From: Rhodospirillaceae bacterium
GTDB lineage: Bacteria > Pseudomonadota > Alphaproteobacteria > Rhodospirillales > JABHCV01
DNA: 64,000 bases
Direction: 5' to 3'
NCBI GenBank assembly: GCA_018662005.1
Contig: JABJHA010000014.1
Span: 81,266-145,265 of the forward strand
In this document: in pieces, positions 1 to 9,290 of the stretch
Layout: each line of letters opens with the position of its first letter
Position numbering within the stretch: the first letter of the stretch is position 1
Notes under the pieces: model-generated
The model's database searches: none
Told to the model about the DNA's origin: nothing
What the model saw: only the letters and a program-made list of their open reading frames with translations
Translations under genes and position numbers: made by a program

Positions 1-3
1 GAA

Positions 4-1356
4 ATGGCCATGCGCCAGCGCAACGACTTGCTCGGTAAACTGGATTTGCTTTTATTCCTCCATACGTATCGGCATGACGAGTCCAAAATTGTTGAAGAAA
101 TAAAATTATTGAAAGCAGCTTTGGACGATGCCGCCGTTAACGGCGAAGGCAAAGATGATTATCTGATAAAGAGTTTAGGAGCTCCCGAACCCTATGATCG
201 AAGCGACAATAGCCTTATCGCAACAATTCAAATTCTGTCGGGCAGTGCTCAGGTCATCACTCACCCGAGATTTTATGCTATTCCCTGCGCCATTTTGCTT
301 CGACGATCAGGATTGCTTGATGCCACGGCAACGACATTTAGTGGCAATCGCGCCAATTTTGCACCCCGTTCCGGTTGCCATTGGAACAGAGGCGGAGAGA
401 TCAAAGGTTTCCCGGAAAAATCTATTCTTTATTTTATGAAACTTAGCGAACGGGCCGACGGCAATTTCCTGGCCACCCACGAAGGCACCAACAGATTTTC
501 CATTATGGCTAATCAGATGGAAAATTTGGAGAGAGCCAAACTGGCGCCAGAAAGCCTGTGGCCAGCACCCCAATACAAGAATCGCCCCTACGAGACATGG
601 TCCTATTTGTCTCTTTATAATCGTCGGGCATTCTCGCAAATTACGCCTGGCTACAATTCCGCATTAAGGAAATTGGAAAAATATTATGTCACTTTTGGGC
701 GCTCGGATAAAAATGCCAATGAGCTGGCGCGCCGGGCTTTATTCTCCATATCCATAGGGAGTGATTGTGGATATGCTCCGCCACACTCTTTACGAACATT
801 GTTGCTAGACGGTGCCCCACTGGCAAAAATATCACAAATGGCGTCGAAGAAGGATAGCCGACAATCAAAAAATATTTTTGCGTCATGCTCCCCAACTATC
901 GGGTTTGATCCGTTACCCCATGTGGCTGTGGCACGACCCGAAACATTGCCAGTACTAGCCAGCTTGCGCCCTTCTTTTGATGTCAATGCTCGTAATCCAT
1001 TTAATAAAACACCATTAATGACAGCGGCCCAGATAAACAGTCTTGAATCTGTTAGTTGGTTATTATCAAACGGTGCGGACGTGAATGCCGTAACGGGAAT
1101 AAACAAAAAGTTAGTATGGCCCTATAAGCTTAAACACAACCAACGGACAGCTTTACACTACGCTGCAGCAAGCGCTGGTTTGCCTGTGCTGAAGGCCCTG
1201 ATTGCTGCTGGTGCCAACATCGCGGCAAAGGACGACAAAGGCCTGGGGGTCATCGATTATTTAAATGGTCATGGCCCCGTAAATCTGAATCCCGTTCTCA
1301 CGCCAAAACAACGCTCCGCTGCTATAGAACTGATATCGAAGGGCCTTGCAAAATGA
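4..1356 (+). CDS. Ankyrin-repeat protein of unknown function, possibly 5'-partial
   Basis: The function is not recognised. The C-terminal third carries two or three ankyrin repeats: roughly residues 331-365 (TPLMTAAQ, then LLSNGADVNA) and 380-420 (RTALHYAAASAG, then LIAAGANIAAKD). These usually mediate protein-protein contacts. The first 330 residues match no family I know and show no obvious signal peptide or membrane segment. The first ATG is at base 4 and the reading frame is open to the window edge, so the real start may lie upstream. The gene is visibly more A/T-rich, with more AAA/ATT/TTT codons, than the housekeeping genes to its right, which hints at acquisition or weak selection. It converges on ubiD and ends inside the hairpin region that terminates ubiD. 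Confidence 0.6.
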   Translation: MAMRQRNDLLGKLDLLLFLHTYRHDESKIVEEIKLLKAALDDAAVNGEGKDDYLIKSLGAPEPYDRSDNSLIATIQILSGSAQVITHPRFYAIPCAILLRRSGLLDATATTFSGNRANFAPRSGCHWNRGGEIKGFPEKSILYFMKLSERADGNFLATHEGTNRFSIMANQMENLERAKLAPESLWPAPQYKNRPYETWSYLSLYNRRAFSQITPGYNSALRKLEKYYVTFGRSDKNANELARRALFSISIGSDCGYAPPHSLRTLLLDGAPLAKISQMASKKDSRQSKNIFASCSPTIGFDPLPHVAVARPETLPVLASLRPSFDVNARNPFNKTPLMTAAQINSLESVSWLLSNGADVNAVTGINKKLVWPYKLKHNQRTALHYAAASAGLPVLKALIAAGANIAAKDDKGLGVIDYLNGHGPVNLNPVLTPKQRSAAIELISKGLAK

Positions 1357-1386
1357 AAAACCCGCCAGGCTTTTGCCTTGAGCGGG
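1356..1386 (-). terminator. Intrinsic terminator of ubiD
   Basis: CCCGC (1361-1365) pairs with GCGGG (1382-1386) and AGGC (1367-1370) pairs with GCCT (1375-1378), giving a 9-bp stem with a small internal bulge. Five A residues at 1356-1360 become a T-tract when read leftward, so the element terminates ubiD. A second weaker hairpin (TCAAGG 1445-1450 with CCTTGA 1459-1464) lies between it and the ubiD stop. Confidence 0.65.
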
Positions 1387-1478
1387 GTGTGGACACAGTT
1401 GTACAACTCGTTAATGATAGGTATACCCAAACGGGCATTAAAAGTCAAGGACTATTTACCTTGATGAAGAAAAATCGC

Positions 1479-3005
1479 CTATTTCTTCCAAATGGGCATG
1501 CCGGAACCGGGCAGCCCGTAGCGTTGCCATTTATTTGTCACTTCTTCGATAATGTCGTCGCTCATGCGGATTTTGCGACCCCATTCCCGATGGGTTTCAG
1601 CACCGATTTTGGCCGTTGCGTCGATACCCATTTTTGAACCCAGGCCCGATTCCGGGGAGGCGAAATCCAGATAATCTATGGGCGTGCGCTCGACCATAGT
1701 GACATCGCGGACCGGATCGACATTGGTCGAAATAGCCCAGATGACATCGTTCCAGTCACGGGCGTTAATGTCATCATCAACGACGATGACGAACTTGGTG
1801 TACATGAATTGCCTAAGGTAGGACCACACCGCCATCATGATCCGCTTGGCGTGACCGGCGTAGGCTTTCTTGATGGAAACCACCGCGACCCGGTATGAAC
1901 AGGCTTCGGGCGGCAGCCAGAAATCAACAATTTCCGGGAACTGCTGGGTCATCAGCGGGATAAACACGTCGTTGAGCGCTTCGCCCAGAACCGATGGTTC
2001 ATCGGGCGGCCTGCCGGTAAAGGTGGAGAGATAAATCGGGTATTTGCGCATGGTTATGGCGCTGATCGTAAACACCGGAAACCGCTCAACGGAATTGTAA
2101 TAGCCGGTGTGATCGCCGTAGGGGCCTTCGTCGGCCTCCTCCGATAACGAGACATGTCCTTCAAGGACGATTTCAGCCTCGGCGGGAACCTTAAGGGGGA
2201 CCGTCTTGCAATCAACCAGCACCACTTTCTCGCCGCGCAGAAGACCGGCGAACTGGTATTCGGACAAGGTGTCGGGAACCGGTGTGACGGCGGCTAAAAT
2301 CGTGCCGGGATCAGCGCCAATAACGGCGGCCAGCGGCATCGGCTCATTACTGTGTTCTTTCCAGCGGGCAAATTGCTGCGCCCCGCCCCGATGCTTGAGC
2401 CAGCGCATGATCGTCGTGTTCGGCCCCGTCACCTGCATACGGTAAATACCCAGGTTCGGGCTGTCGCGCTTGTCGCCGCCTTCCTGACCCGCTTCGGGGC
2501 CTTCGGTGACCACCAGCGGCCAGGTGATTAGCGGCGCGGGTTCACCGGGCCAGCAGGTTTGCACCGGCAATTTGGCAAGGTCGATGTCTTCCCCGGTCAA
2601 CACCACTTCCTGGCAAGCAGCCTTACCCGTCGTTTTCGGCTTCATGGACATCACTTTTTTAAGCAATGGCAACATGTCCAGCGCCTCGCGCCAGCCGCCC
2701 GGTGGTTCGGGCTGACGCAGGAAAGCAAGGGTCTCGCCGATCTCGCGTAGTTGGTCGGGTTCCCGGCCCATGCCCCAGGCGACCCGCTCGATCGTGCCAA
2801 ACAGGTTGACCAGCACAGACATCGGTGACTTTTCACCGCGCTCATCAACGACATTTTCAAACAGCACCGCAGGGCCCCCTTCGGCCAGCAGGCGGGTCTG
2901 GATTTCGGTCATCTCAAGGTTCGTGGAAACCGCTTCGGAAACCCGGACAAGGCGACCATCACGTTCCAGCCGTTCGATGAAATCTCGTAAACTTTTATAT
3001 GACAT
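1479..3005 (-). CDS. ubiD: UbiD-family 4-hydroxy-3-polyprenylbenzoate decarboxylase
   Basis: UbiD decarboxylates 3-polyprenyl-4-hydroxybenzoate in ubiquinone synthesis using prenylated FMN made by UbiX. The 508-residue product is close to the E. coli length of about 497 and has the family architecture. It opens with [18 protein letters not shown] and carries [17 protein letters not shown] and the conserved [11 protein letters not shown] segment that contributes to the active site. An ORF extends 71 codons upstream, but that part is unlike UbiD and is antisense to the next gene's start, so I chose the ATG at 3005. ubiA, the preceding enzyme of the pathway, lies 3 kb away in this window. No ubiX is seen here. 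Confidence 0.93.
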   Translation of the reverse strand: MSYKSLRDFIERLERDGRLVRVSEAVSTNLEMTEIQTRLLAEGGPAVLFENVVDERGEKSPMSVLVNLFGTIERVAWGMGREPDQLREIGETLAFLRQPEPPGGWREALDMLPLLKKVMSMKPKTTGKAACQEVVLTGEDIDLAKLPVQTCWPGEPAPLITWPLVVTEGPEAGQEGGDKRDSPNLGIYRMQVTGPNTTIMRWLKHRGGAQQFARWKEHSNEPMPLAAVIGADPGTILAAVTPVPDTLSEYQFAGLLRGEKVVLVDCKTVPLKVPAEAEIVLEGHVSLSEEADEGPYGDHTGYYNSVERFPVFTISAITMRKYPIYLSTFTGRPPDEPSVLGEALNDVFIPLMTQQFPEIVDFWLPPEACSYRVAVVSIKKAYAGHAKRIMMAVWSYLRQFMYTKFVIVVDDDINARDWNDVIWAISTNVDPVRDVTMVERTPIDYLDFASPESGLGSKMGIDATAKIGAETHREWGRKIRMSDDIIEEVTNKWQRYGLPGSGMPIWKK

Positions 3006-3134
3006 GGTTCCATTTTTAGCGCGTTCGGGGGCCCATGAACAGTGGTTAAGGTACTGGAAGCGTTCCAGAATGTTGTATTGGTGTGAAAAGCGGGATACGG
3101 TTTCAAATCTTGCAGCTTTGATGGGAACCCGCAC

Positions 3135-4904
3135 GTGGTTGAAGAACGCCGTAAAGAAGACAATACCTTCAAGCGGATGATCGATATCGGCATCGCGCTG
3201 TCCTCGGAGCGCGACCACAATCGATTAATGGAATTGATCCTTCTTGAGACCAAGGACTTATGCAACGCCGATGGCGGTACTTTGTATCTGCGCACGGAAG
3301 ATGATCGCCTGAAATTTGAAATCATGCGCACTGATTCCCTGAACTTCGCCAAAGGTGGAACCACCGGCGAAGAGATCACCTTCCCGCCCCTGCAAATTTA
3401 TAATCCTGAAACAGGCCAGCCAAACACCCACAACATTGCCACCCATGTGGCTTTAAGCGGTGAAACCGTCAGCATTCCCGATGCCTATGAAACCGACCAG
3501 TTCGACTTTTCAGGAACCAAAAAATTCGACGAGGGCACCGGTTATCGTTCAAAATCATTCCTGACGGTTCCGATGAAAAATCACGACGGAGACGTCATCG
3601 GCGTCATTCAGTTGCTCAATTCCCGGGACCGGGAAAGCGGCGAGGTTATCGCCTTCAACGAGGGCATCCAGCCGCTGATTGAATCGCTGACCTCGCAGGC
3701 GGCTGTCGCCCTGGATAACCAGAACCTGCTTTTGGCGCAAAAACAACTTCTCGACAGCTTTATCGCCATGATCGCCGGCGCCATTGATGCCAAGTCTCCT
3801 TACACCGGTGGCCATTGTCAGCGGGTGCCGGTTTTGGCGATGATGCTGGCCGATCAGGCCTGCGCATCGGATGAAGGCATTTTCAGCGACTTCGATATGA
3901 GCGACGATCAACGTTACGAGATGGAAATCGCCGCCCTGCTGCATGACTGCGGCAAGGTGACAACACCGGAATACGTGGTCGACAAGGCAACCAAGCTTGA
4001 AACCATTTATGACCGTATCCACGAGGTTCGCACGCGCTTTGAAATTCTTAAACGGGACGCCGAAATCGACTGCCTTAAGGCCATTATCGATGGCGGTGAC
4101 GAGGCGGCGCTTCGGGCCGGGCTGGAAGAAACCTTAAGCGCCCTGGATGATGACTTCAAATTTATCGCCGATTCCAACATCGGCGGCGAATTCATGACCG
4201 ACGAAGCCATCGAGCGGGTCAAAGCCATCGCCGCGACGACCTGGACACGAACCCTGGATGATCGCATTGGCGTCTCGCACGAAGAACTCAAGCGTATGGA
4301 ACGTGCCCCGGCCAAACCCTTGCCTGCCGAAGAGCCGTTGCTGTCTGACAGGGCCGAACACGTTATTGAACGCGACCCGGCCAACAAGATTGCAGAGGAT
4401 AACCCGTTTGGCTTCAAGATGAATGAGCCCGAGGACATGTATAACCGGGGCGAGCTTTATAATATGTGTATCCAGAAAGGCACCCTGACGACCGAAGAAC
4501 GCTACAAGATTAACCATCACATGGTTCAAACCATCGCCATGCTGGGCCAGTTGCCATTTCCCAAACACTTGCTCAAGGTTCCCGAAATCGCCGGTGGCCA
4601 CCACGAAACCATGATAGGCACAGGCTACCCTAAGCGCTTGAGCAAGGAAGACATGACCCTGCCCGCCCGAATGATGGCTATTGCCGATATCTTTGAAGCC
4701 CTGACCGCCTGTGACAGGCCTTACAAGAAGGCGAAAACGTTAAGCGAAAGTCTGAAAATCCTGTGGTTTATGAAAAAGGATCAACACATTGACCCGGACT
4801 TGTTCGAGTTGTTCCTGAAATCCGGCGTTTACAAAACCTACGCCGATAAATTCCTGATGGAGAGCCAGATAGACGAGGTCGATATCTCCCAGTATCTGGA
4901 CTAA
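3135..4904 (+). CDS. GAF / HD-GYP-type phosphodiesterase with internal insertion
   Basis: This is a probable cytoplasmic c-di-GMP phosphodiesterase or related phosphohydrolase. Residues about 20-200 form a GAF sensor domain (NADGGTLYL, then FLTVPMKN, then [10 protein letters not shown]). An HD domain follows, with HCQRV (227-231) and LHDCGK (269-274). The GYP half lies at HHE (489-491) and GTGYP (495-499), then [15 protein letters not shown]. In standard HD-GYP proteins LHDxGK and HHExxDGxGYP are much closer; here about 160 extra residues lie between KATKLE (285-290) and TLTTEE (450-455), and the Asp of DGxGYP is Ile494. The GTG at 3135 is the earliest plausible start after an in-frame stop at 3084; no good Shine-Dalgarno decides it. 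It is divergent from ubiD. Confidence 0.8.
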   Translation: MVEERRKEDNTFKRMIDIGIALSSERDHNRLMELILLETKDLCNADGGTLYLRTEDDRLKFEIMRTDSLNFAKGGTTGEEITFPPLQIYNPETGQPNTHNIATHVALSGETVSIPDAYETDQFDFSGTKKFDEGTGYRSKSFLTVPMKNHDGDVIGVIQLLNSRDRESGEVIAFNEGIQPLIESLTSQAAVALDNQNLLLAQKQLLDSFIAMIAGAIDAKSPYTGGHCQRVPVLAMMLADQACASDEGIFSDFDMSDDQRYEMEIAALLHDCGKVTTPEYVVDKATKLETIYDRIHEVRTRFEILKRDAEIDCLKAIIDGGDEAALRAGLEETLSALDDDFKFIADSNIGGEFMTDEAIERVKAIAATTWTRTLDDRIGVSHEELKRMERAPAKPLPAEEPLLSDRAEHVIERDPANKIAEDNPFGFKMNEPEDMYNRGELYNMCIQKGTLTTEERYKINHHMVQTIAMLGQLPFPKHLLKVPEIAGGHHETMIGTGYPKRLSKEDMTLPARMMAIADIFEALTACDRPYKKAKTLSESLKILWFMKKDQHIDPDLFELFLKSGVYKTYADKFLMESQIDEVDISQYLD

Positions 4905-4907
4905 GCC

Positions 4908-5624
4908 ATGTCGCCAACTGTCGTCCACGCGAAAGCCTATCCCTTTCCGATCCCTGAAAACTCTTACGTTGTCGAGGACGGGGGCTACCGGGAAATTGCC
5001 AAAGGCGAGCCCCTGCCTGATCTTTCCGGGTTAACGCCGGTGCTGGCCTGCGGCTCAAACCAGTCACCGGAACAACTGGCCCGTAAATTTGACAATCTGG
5101 GCGCGCACCCGATCCCGGTCCTGAAAGCCCGGGTCAAAGATTTCGACGCCGTCCATTCACCCCATTTCAGCGCCTATGGTTCGATCCCTGCGACGCTTCA
5201 TTATCATGCCGGGGTTGAAGCAACGCTTTTTACCAATTGGTTAAACGATGAACAACTCGCACGGATGCACGAAACCGAAGTCAGCGCCGAAAATTATCAC
5301 TATGTACGAATTGATGGCATCACCCTCGACATTGCCTTTGGCGCACGGCTGACGTCGGTGTATGCCTATATTTCAAGCCGCGGGGCGCTTTGCCATGACG
5401 GCAAGCCATTAGGATTGGCAGCGGTATCAACAACAGGACGTGCCTGGCCCGAAATATCGCAAAATGGTGTACAGGCCCTGGCCCGTGACCGCTTGTCGCC
5501 CGGGACAGCCCTTGAAGTCTTCATCACCGAAAATGTCGATAAAATAGAGACCCGACGGGCGAGAATAAAACAGCTGGCGCAAGACGCCCTGCCTTTCGGG
5601 TATCCTGCCACACGAATACAATGA
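4908..5624 (+). CDS. Conserved hypothetical protein, possible gamma-glutamylcyclotransferase-like fold
   Basis: The product is 238 residues with no signal peptide or membrane segment. Near residue 46 it has LACGSNQSPEQLARKF, which resembles the nucleotide/substrate loop (YGSNL...L) of gamma-glutamylcyclotransferase/AIG2-like proteins, and METEVS-like acidic residues follow later (HETEVSAENYHYVRID). The resemblance is weak and I do not assign an activity. It starts 3 bases after the HD-GYP stop and overlaps the next gene by 4 nt (ATGA), so the three genes probably form one transcript. Confidence 0.55.
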   Translation: MSPTVVHAKAYPFPIPENSYVVEDGGYREIAKGEPLPDLSGLTPVLACGSNQSPEQLARKFDNLGAHPIPVLKARVKDFDAVHSPHFSAYGSIPATLHYHAGVEATLFTNWLNDEQLARMHETEVSAENYHYVRIDGITLDIAFGARLTSVYAYISSRGALCHDGKPLGLAAVSTTGRAWPEISQNGVQALARDRLSPGTALEVFITENVDKIETRRARIKQLAQDALPFGYPATRIQ

Positions 5625-6118
5625 GCACCGATAAAAACGCCATCAACGAAGATGCCCGAAACGTCAATCAGGCAGCAAATTTGCTGGGCCTGCGCGAGAT
5701 CGATTTTTTCCGCCTCGCTCATCGCCGCTGGCATTCAAATGACGCCAGCAAGGACCAGATGGAGAAGATTTTCACCGCCTATATGTTTCACGAAACCGTG
5801 CCGCCCTGGGTCCGCCATTGCGCCCGCGAAGTCATCAACCGTGAAGGCATGAATATGCTCGACCCGGCCCAATTCGGGGTCGGTGATTTTCGCCATCAAA
5901 GCAAAGTGCCGAAAGTCGGCAAACTGTTTCTGATGATCGCCGGTCTGTTGATGGTCATTGTCTACATATCGATCCTGACAACAAAACACGGCTTCGATGA
6001 CACCAACTGCCCGGGCCGCTACGCCAACAGGTTTGTCGAACAATGGGTATATATGATCAACGGCGAGCAACCTCCGGCCTGTAAAGAGGGCGAAGTTAAA
6101 GAACCTGCCCCGCAATAA
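5621..6118 (+). CDS. Hypothetical single-pass membrane protein
   Basis: The gene encodes 165 residues that I cannot assign. The N-terminal 95 residues are soluble and rich in aromatic and charged residues (REIDFFRLAHRRWH, TVPPWVRHCAREVI). One membrane segment lies at about residues 104-123 (LFLMIAGLLMVIVYISIL), followed by a roughly 40-residue tail with two cysteines (NCPGRY, PACKEG), possibly periplasmic. Its ATG overlaps the upstream TGA (ATGA). The 3' end overlaps the end of ubiA on the other strand by about 20 bases. Co-transcription with the HD-GYP gene suggests, without proof, an accessory membrane role. Confidence 0.6.
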   Translation: MSTDKNAINEDARNVNQAANLLGLREIDFFRLAHRRWHSNDASKDQMEKIFTAYMFHETVPPWVRHCAREVINREGMNMLDPAQFGVGDFRHQSKVPKVGKLFLMIAGLLMVIVYISILTTKHGFDDTNCPGRYANRFVEQWVYMINGEQPPACKEGEVKEPAPQ

Positions 6119-7013
6119 TGGCGGCGAAAACAATCAGGCCGAATGTGCGGTTTGATTTGAAACGGGCCAGACAACCCTTGGCGTCATCAATATCGAGTGT
6201 CATCGTCTGCCAGATCAAATGCGCAGCTGCAAAAGCCAGTCCCGTATAAAAGGCCCAACCGAGTGCGGCCAGATATCCACTTAAGGCGATCAGGGTGATG
6301 GTGCCTGAATAAAAACCGATCAGCCACCTGGCCGTATTTTCACCCAGCTTTAAAGCCGTCGATTTGATCCCGATCAGAATATCGTCCTCCTTATCCTGAT
6401 GGGCGTAGATGGTGTCGTATCCCAGCGTCCACAAGATGCCGGCCATGTACAGGACACCCGCCGCAGCGGAAAGCCCTCCCTGCACCGCCGCCCAACCCAG
6501 TAATGCCCCCCAGTTAAAGGCCAGCCCCAGCACCACCTGTGGCCAGTATGTGATGCGCTTCATGAATGGATAGACGGCGACGACAACCAGCGATCCTGCG
6601 CCGACCATGACGGCGAAGGTATTGAATTGCAGCAAGACAGATAGGCCCAAAAGCAACTGAAGGCCCAAAAATCCAAAAGCCTGGCGAATACTGACAGCAC
6701 CCGATGGAATGGGCCGTGTCGCCGTGCGCGCCACCCGGCCGTCAAAATCCCTGTCAGCGATATCATTCAAGGTGCAACCGGCGCCACGCATAATCAAAGC
6801 GCCAACCGCGAACAAGGCAACAAGCAAGGGATCGGGCCAGCCCGGGGTGGCAAGGGCAATGCTCCACCAGCATGGCAGCAACAGCAACCAGGTGCCAATT
6901 GGCCGGTCCAGACGGGCCAGATGCAGGTATGGTCGCAGCCAAGGCGGAGCCCACCTGTCAATCCAGGTCAACGCGGGCATGTCGCTGTCGATGCTTTTAA
7001 AGGCGGTGGTCAT
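6096..7013 (-). CDS. ubiA: 4-hydroxybenzoate polyprenyltransferase UbiA
   Basis: UbiA transfers the polyprenyl tail to 4-hydroxybenzoate at the inner membrane, the first committed step of the ubiquinone ring pathway. The 305-residue protein is highly hydrophobic with several membrane helices. It holds both Mg-prenyl-diphosphate motifs: NDIADRDFD at 83-91 and DTIYAHQDKEDD at 200-211. RPIPSG at 100-105 is also typical of the family. The gene is divergent from rsmE with only 46 bases between the starts, so both promoters must lie in or near that gap. Its product is the upstream supplier for UbiD at 1.5-3.0 kb. Confidence 0.95.
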   Translation of the reverse strand: MTTAFKSIDSDMPALTWIDRWAPPWLRPYLHLARLDRPIGTWLLLLPCWWSIALATPGWPDPLLVALFAVGALIMRGAGCTLNDIADRDFDGRVARTATRPIPSGAVSIRQAFGFLGLQLLLGLSVLLQFNTFAVMVGAGSLVVVAVYPFMKRITYWPQVVLGLAFNWGALLGWAAVQGGLSAAAGVLYMAGILWTLGYDTIYAHQDKEDDILIGIKSTALKLGENTARWLIGFYSGTITLIALSGYLAALGWAFYTGLAFAAAHLIWQTMTLDIDDAKGCLARFKSNRTFGLIVFAAIIAGQVL

Positions 7014-7059
7014 TATGCACTAAGGTAACCTGTCACTTGCCCGAATTCCACCGCCGCTT

Positions 7060-7866
7060 ATGATAAGCACCATGATGTCTATTAAAATCAAAGCCCGGCT
7101 GTTTAGCAGCGCCGACATGGGGACAGGCGTAACGATCACGCCAAGCACCGATCAGGCCCACTATCTGTTGAAGGTGATGCGGGCCCAGAACGGTGATCAC
7201 GTCATTGTCTTCAATGGTCGCGATGGCGAATGGTTAAGTGTCGTTCAGACAATTTCAAAAAAAGCCTGCGCGCTTGAGATTAAAGAACAACTGCGCCCGC
7301 AAATCCCGGAGCCGGATCTGTGGCTGGCTTTCGCACCCTTAAAGAAATCAAACACGGATTTCCTCGTCGAGAAAGCCACCGAGCTGGGTGTGTCGCGGTT
7401 GATCCCGGTGTTTACTGAAAACACCAATACCACCCGGGTAAAATCGGAACGCCTGGCGGCAATCTCCATGGAAGCGGCAGAGCAATGCGACCGCCTGAGC
7501 GTTCCTGAGGTCGCCGAACCGTTAAGCCTGACCGAGCTGATCACAGACTGGCCGAAAGGGCGCAGCCTTCTGGTTCCTGACGAAACCGGCGGCGGGCGCT
7601 CGCTAAAATCCGTACTGGAGACGTCAATTGACGATGCAGGCATAACCCCTCACGGCTTTTTGATCGGACCGGAAGGCGGGTTTGCCGCATCGGAACTTGA
7701 CGCCTTGGACAAACTGCCGTTTGTTAACCGCGTCGGCTTAGGGCCGCGCATCTTGCGCGCGGAAACGGCTGCCCTTGCGGCCATTGCCTGCTTCCAGGCT
7801 GTGGCCGGAGACTGGCAACAAGCCCCGCGCTTTAACAACGGATACTTTTTCAATGCCCGCAAATGA
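7060..7866 (+). CDS. rsmE: 16S rRNA m3U1498 methyltransferase RsmE
   Basis: RsmE is a SPOUT-fold methyltransferase that N3-methylates U1498 in 16S rRNA using SAM. The 268 residues contain an N-terminal PUA-like RNA-binding part ([19 protein letters not shown]) and the C-terminal knot with the SAM-site signatures [15 protein letters not shown] and [15 protein letters not shown]. The ATG at 7060 is the first; ATGs at 7072-7075 would remove four or five residues and are equally possible. The end overlaps the start of gshA by 14 bases, indicating co-transcription, an arrangement also common in other alphaproteobacteria. Confidence 0.93.
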   Translation: MISTMMSIKIKARLFSSADMGTGVTITPSTDQAHYLLKVMRAQNGDHVIVFNGRDGEWLSVVQTISKKACALEIKEQLRPQIPEPDLWLAFAPLKKSNTDFLVEKATELGVSRLIPVFTENTNTTRVKSERLAAISMEAAEQCDRLSVPEVAEPLSLTELITDWPKGRSLLVPDETGGGRSLKSVLETSIDDAGITPHGFLIGPEGGFAASELDALDKLPFVNRVGLGPRILRAETAALAAIACFQAVAGDWQQAPRFNNGYFFNARK

Positions 7867-9205
7867 ATTTTTCACCACCAAACAACACTTGCTCGATTAC
7901 ATGGCCTCAGGCTGCAAGCCCCCGGAAAAATGGCGGATTGGCACCGAGCATGAAAAATTCGCCTACCACTTAAAAGACCTGACATCCCTTGAATACGAAG
8001 GCGAAGCGGGCATCCGCGCCCTGCTCGAAGGAATGACTAAGTTCGGCTGGGAACCGGTGATGGAAGGTGGCAATCCGATTGCCCTGATCAAGCCTGATAA
8101 TTCATCGATCACCCTTGAACCTGCCGGTCAGGTCGAACTATCCGGCGCGCCGCTGGAAGATATTCACCAAACCTGTTCGGAAGTTTCAGAACATTTAAGG
8201 CAGGTTAAGGAAGTCGCCAAGGAGCTGGGCATCGGTTTTATTGGCCTTGGCTATCAACCAAAATGGCCGCGCGACAAGGCGCCCTGGATGCCAAAATCCC
8301 GCTACGGCATCATGCGCGAATACATGCCGAAGGTTGGCTCCATGGGCCTTGAAATGATGCAATCGACTTGCACGGTCCAGGTTAATCTTGATTTCGATAG
8401 TGAGGCGACCATGGTCAAGATGTTCCGTATATCCCTTGCCCTGCAACCCATCGCCACCGGCCTTTGGGCCAACTCACCGTTCAAGGATGGCAAACCATCG
8501 GGTTTCTTAAGTTACCGCAGTCATATCTGGACTGATACCGATCCGGATCGTTGCGGGACCATTCCGTTCGTTTTTGAAGACGGTTTCGGTTTTGAGCGTT
8601 ATGTCGATTACATGCTCGATGTGCCTATGTATTTCGCCTACAGGGATGGCACTTATATTGATGCTTCCGGGCAATCATTCCGTGACTTTATGAACGGCAC
8701 CCTGCCTGCCCTGCCCGGTGAATATCCAACTGAAAAGGATTGGGAAGATCATTTAACCGTCGCCTTCCCGGAAGTCCGCCTGAAGAAATTTCTTGAAATG
8801 CGCGGCGCCGATGGCGGCCCTTGGAACAGGCTTTGCGCCCTCCCCGCTTTCTGGGTCGGGCTGCTTTACGATGATCAGGCACGCGAAGCCGCCTGGGATA
8901 TGGTCAAGAACTGGACCGCCGAAGAACACCTGATGTTACGCAACGAAGTGCCCAAACAAGCTCTCGGCACTCCGTTCAGGAATGGAACCGTCTGCGATTT
9001 GGCCCTGGACGCGCTTGATATTGCCCACGAAGGTCTGTCCCGACGCGGCGTCCAAGATGGTATCGGTTTGGATGAAACCCATTTCCTGAATCCGTTATTC
9101 CGTATTGCAGAATCTGGCTTTACCCCGGCCGAAGACCTACTTTGTGCTTATGAGCGGCGTTGGCATAAAAACATCGATTTGATATTCAAAGAGTATTCCT
9201 ACTAG
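7853..9205 (+). CDS. gshA: Glutamate-cysteine ligase GshA (alphaproteobacterial/plant type)
   Basis: This enzyme joins glutamate and cysteine with ATP, the first step of glutathione synthesis. The 450-residue length and the motifs [43 protein letters not shown] and [13 protein letters not shown] match the GshA type of alphaproteobacteria and plants rather than the E. coli type. The open frame extends upstream into rsmE, but the family homology begins at the ATG at 7853 ([17 protein letters not shown]). No gshB is seen in the window. Confidence 0.93.
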   Translation: MPANEFFTTKQHLLDYMASGCKPPEKWRIGTEHEKFAYHLKDLTSLEYEGEAGIRALLEGMTKFGWEPVMEGGNPIALIKPDNSSITLEPAGQVELSGAPLEDIHQTCSEVSEHLRQVKEVAKELGIGFIGLGYQPKWPRDKAPWMPKSRYGIMREYMPKVGSMGLEMMQSTCTVQVNLDFDSEATMVKMFRISLALQPIATGLWANSPFKDGKPSGFLSYRSHIWTDTDPDRCGTIPFVFEDGFGFERYVDYMLDVPMYFAYRDGTYIDASGQSFRDFMNGTLPALPGEYPTEKDWEDHLTVAFPEVRLKKFLEMRGADGGPWNRLCALPAFWVGLLYDDQAREAAWDMVKNWTAEEHLMLRNEVPKQALGTPFRNGTVCDLALDALDIAHEGLSRRGVQDGIGLDETHFLNPLFRIAESGFTPAEDLLCAYERRWHKNIDLIFKEYSY

Positions 9206-9290
9206 AAATAAAGTGTTTGGCTTTCCCCCTTTTGCGTCTGCGTGTATATAAAGGGGCATAATATTTCTGGGAATTTCAACAAACTGACCG

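Noticed and set aside
3006..3218. 71-codon N-terminal extension of ubiD
   Set aside because: UbiD similarity starts at 3005, and the extension overlaps the opposite-strand HD-GYP start.
9232..9264. TTGCGT and TAATAT as a promoter for the EAL gene
   Set aside because: The spacing of 21 bases is too long for a sigma70 promoter and the hexamers are weak.
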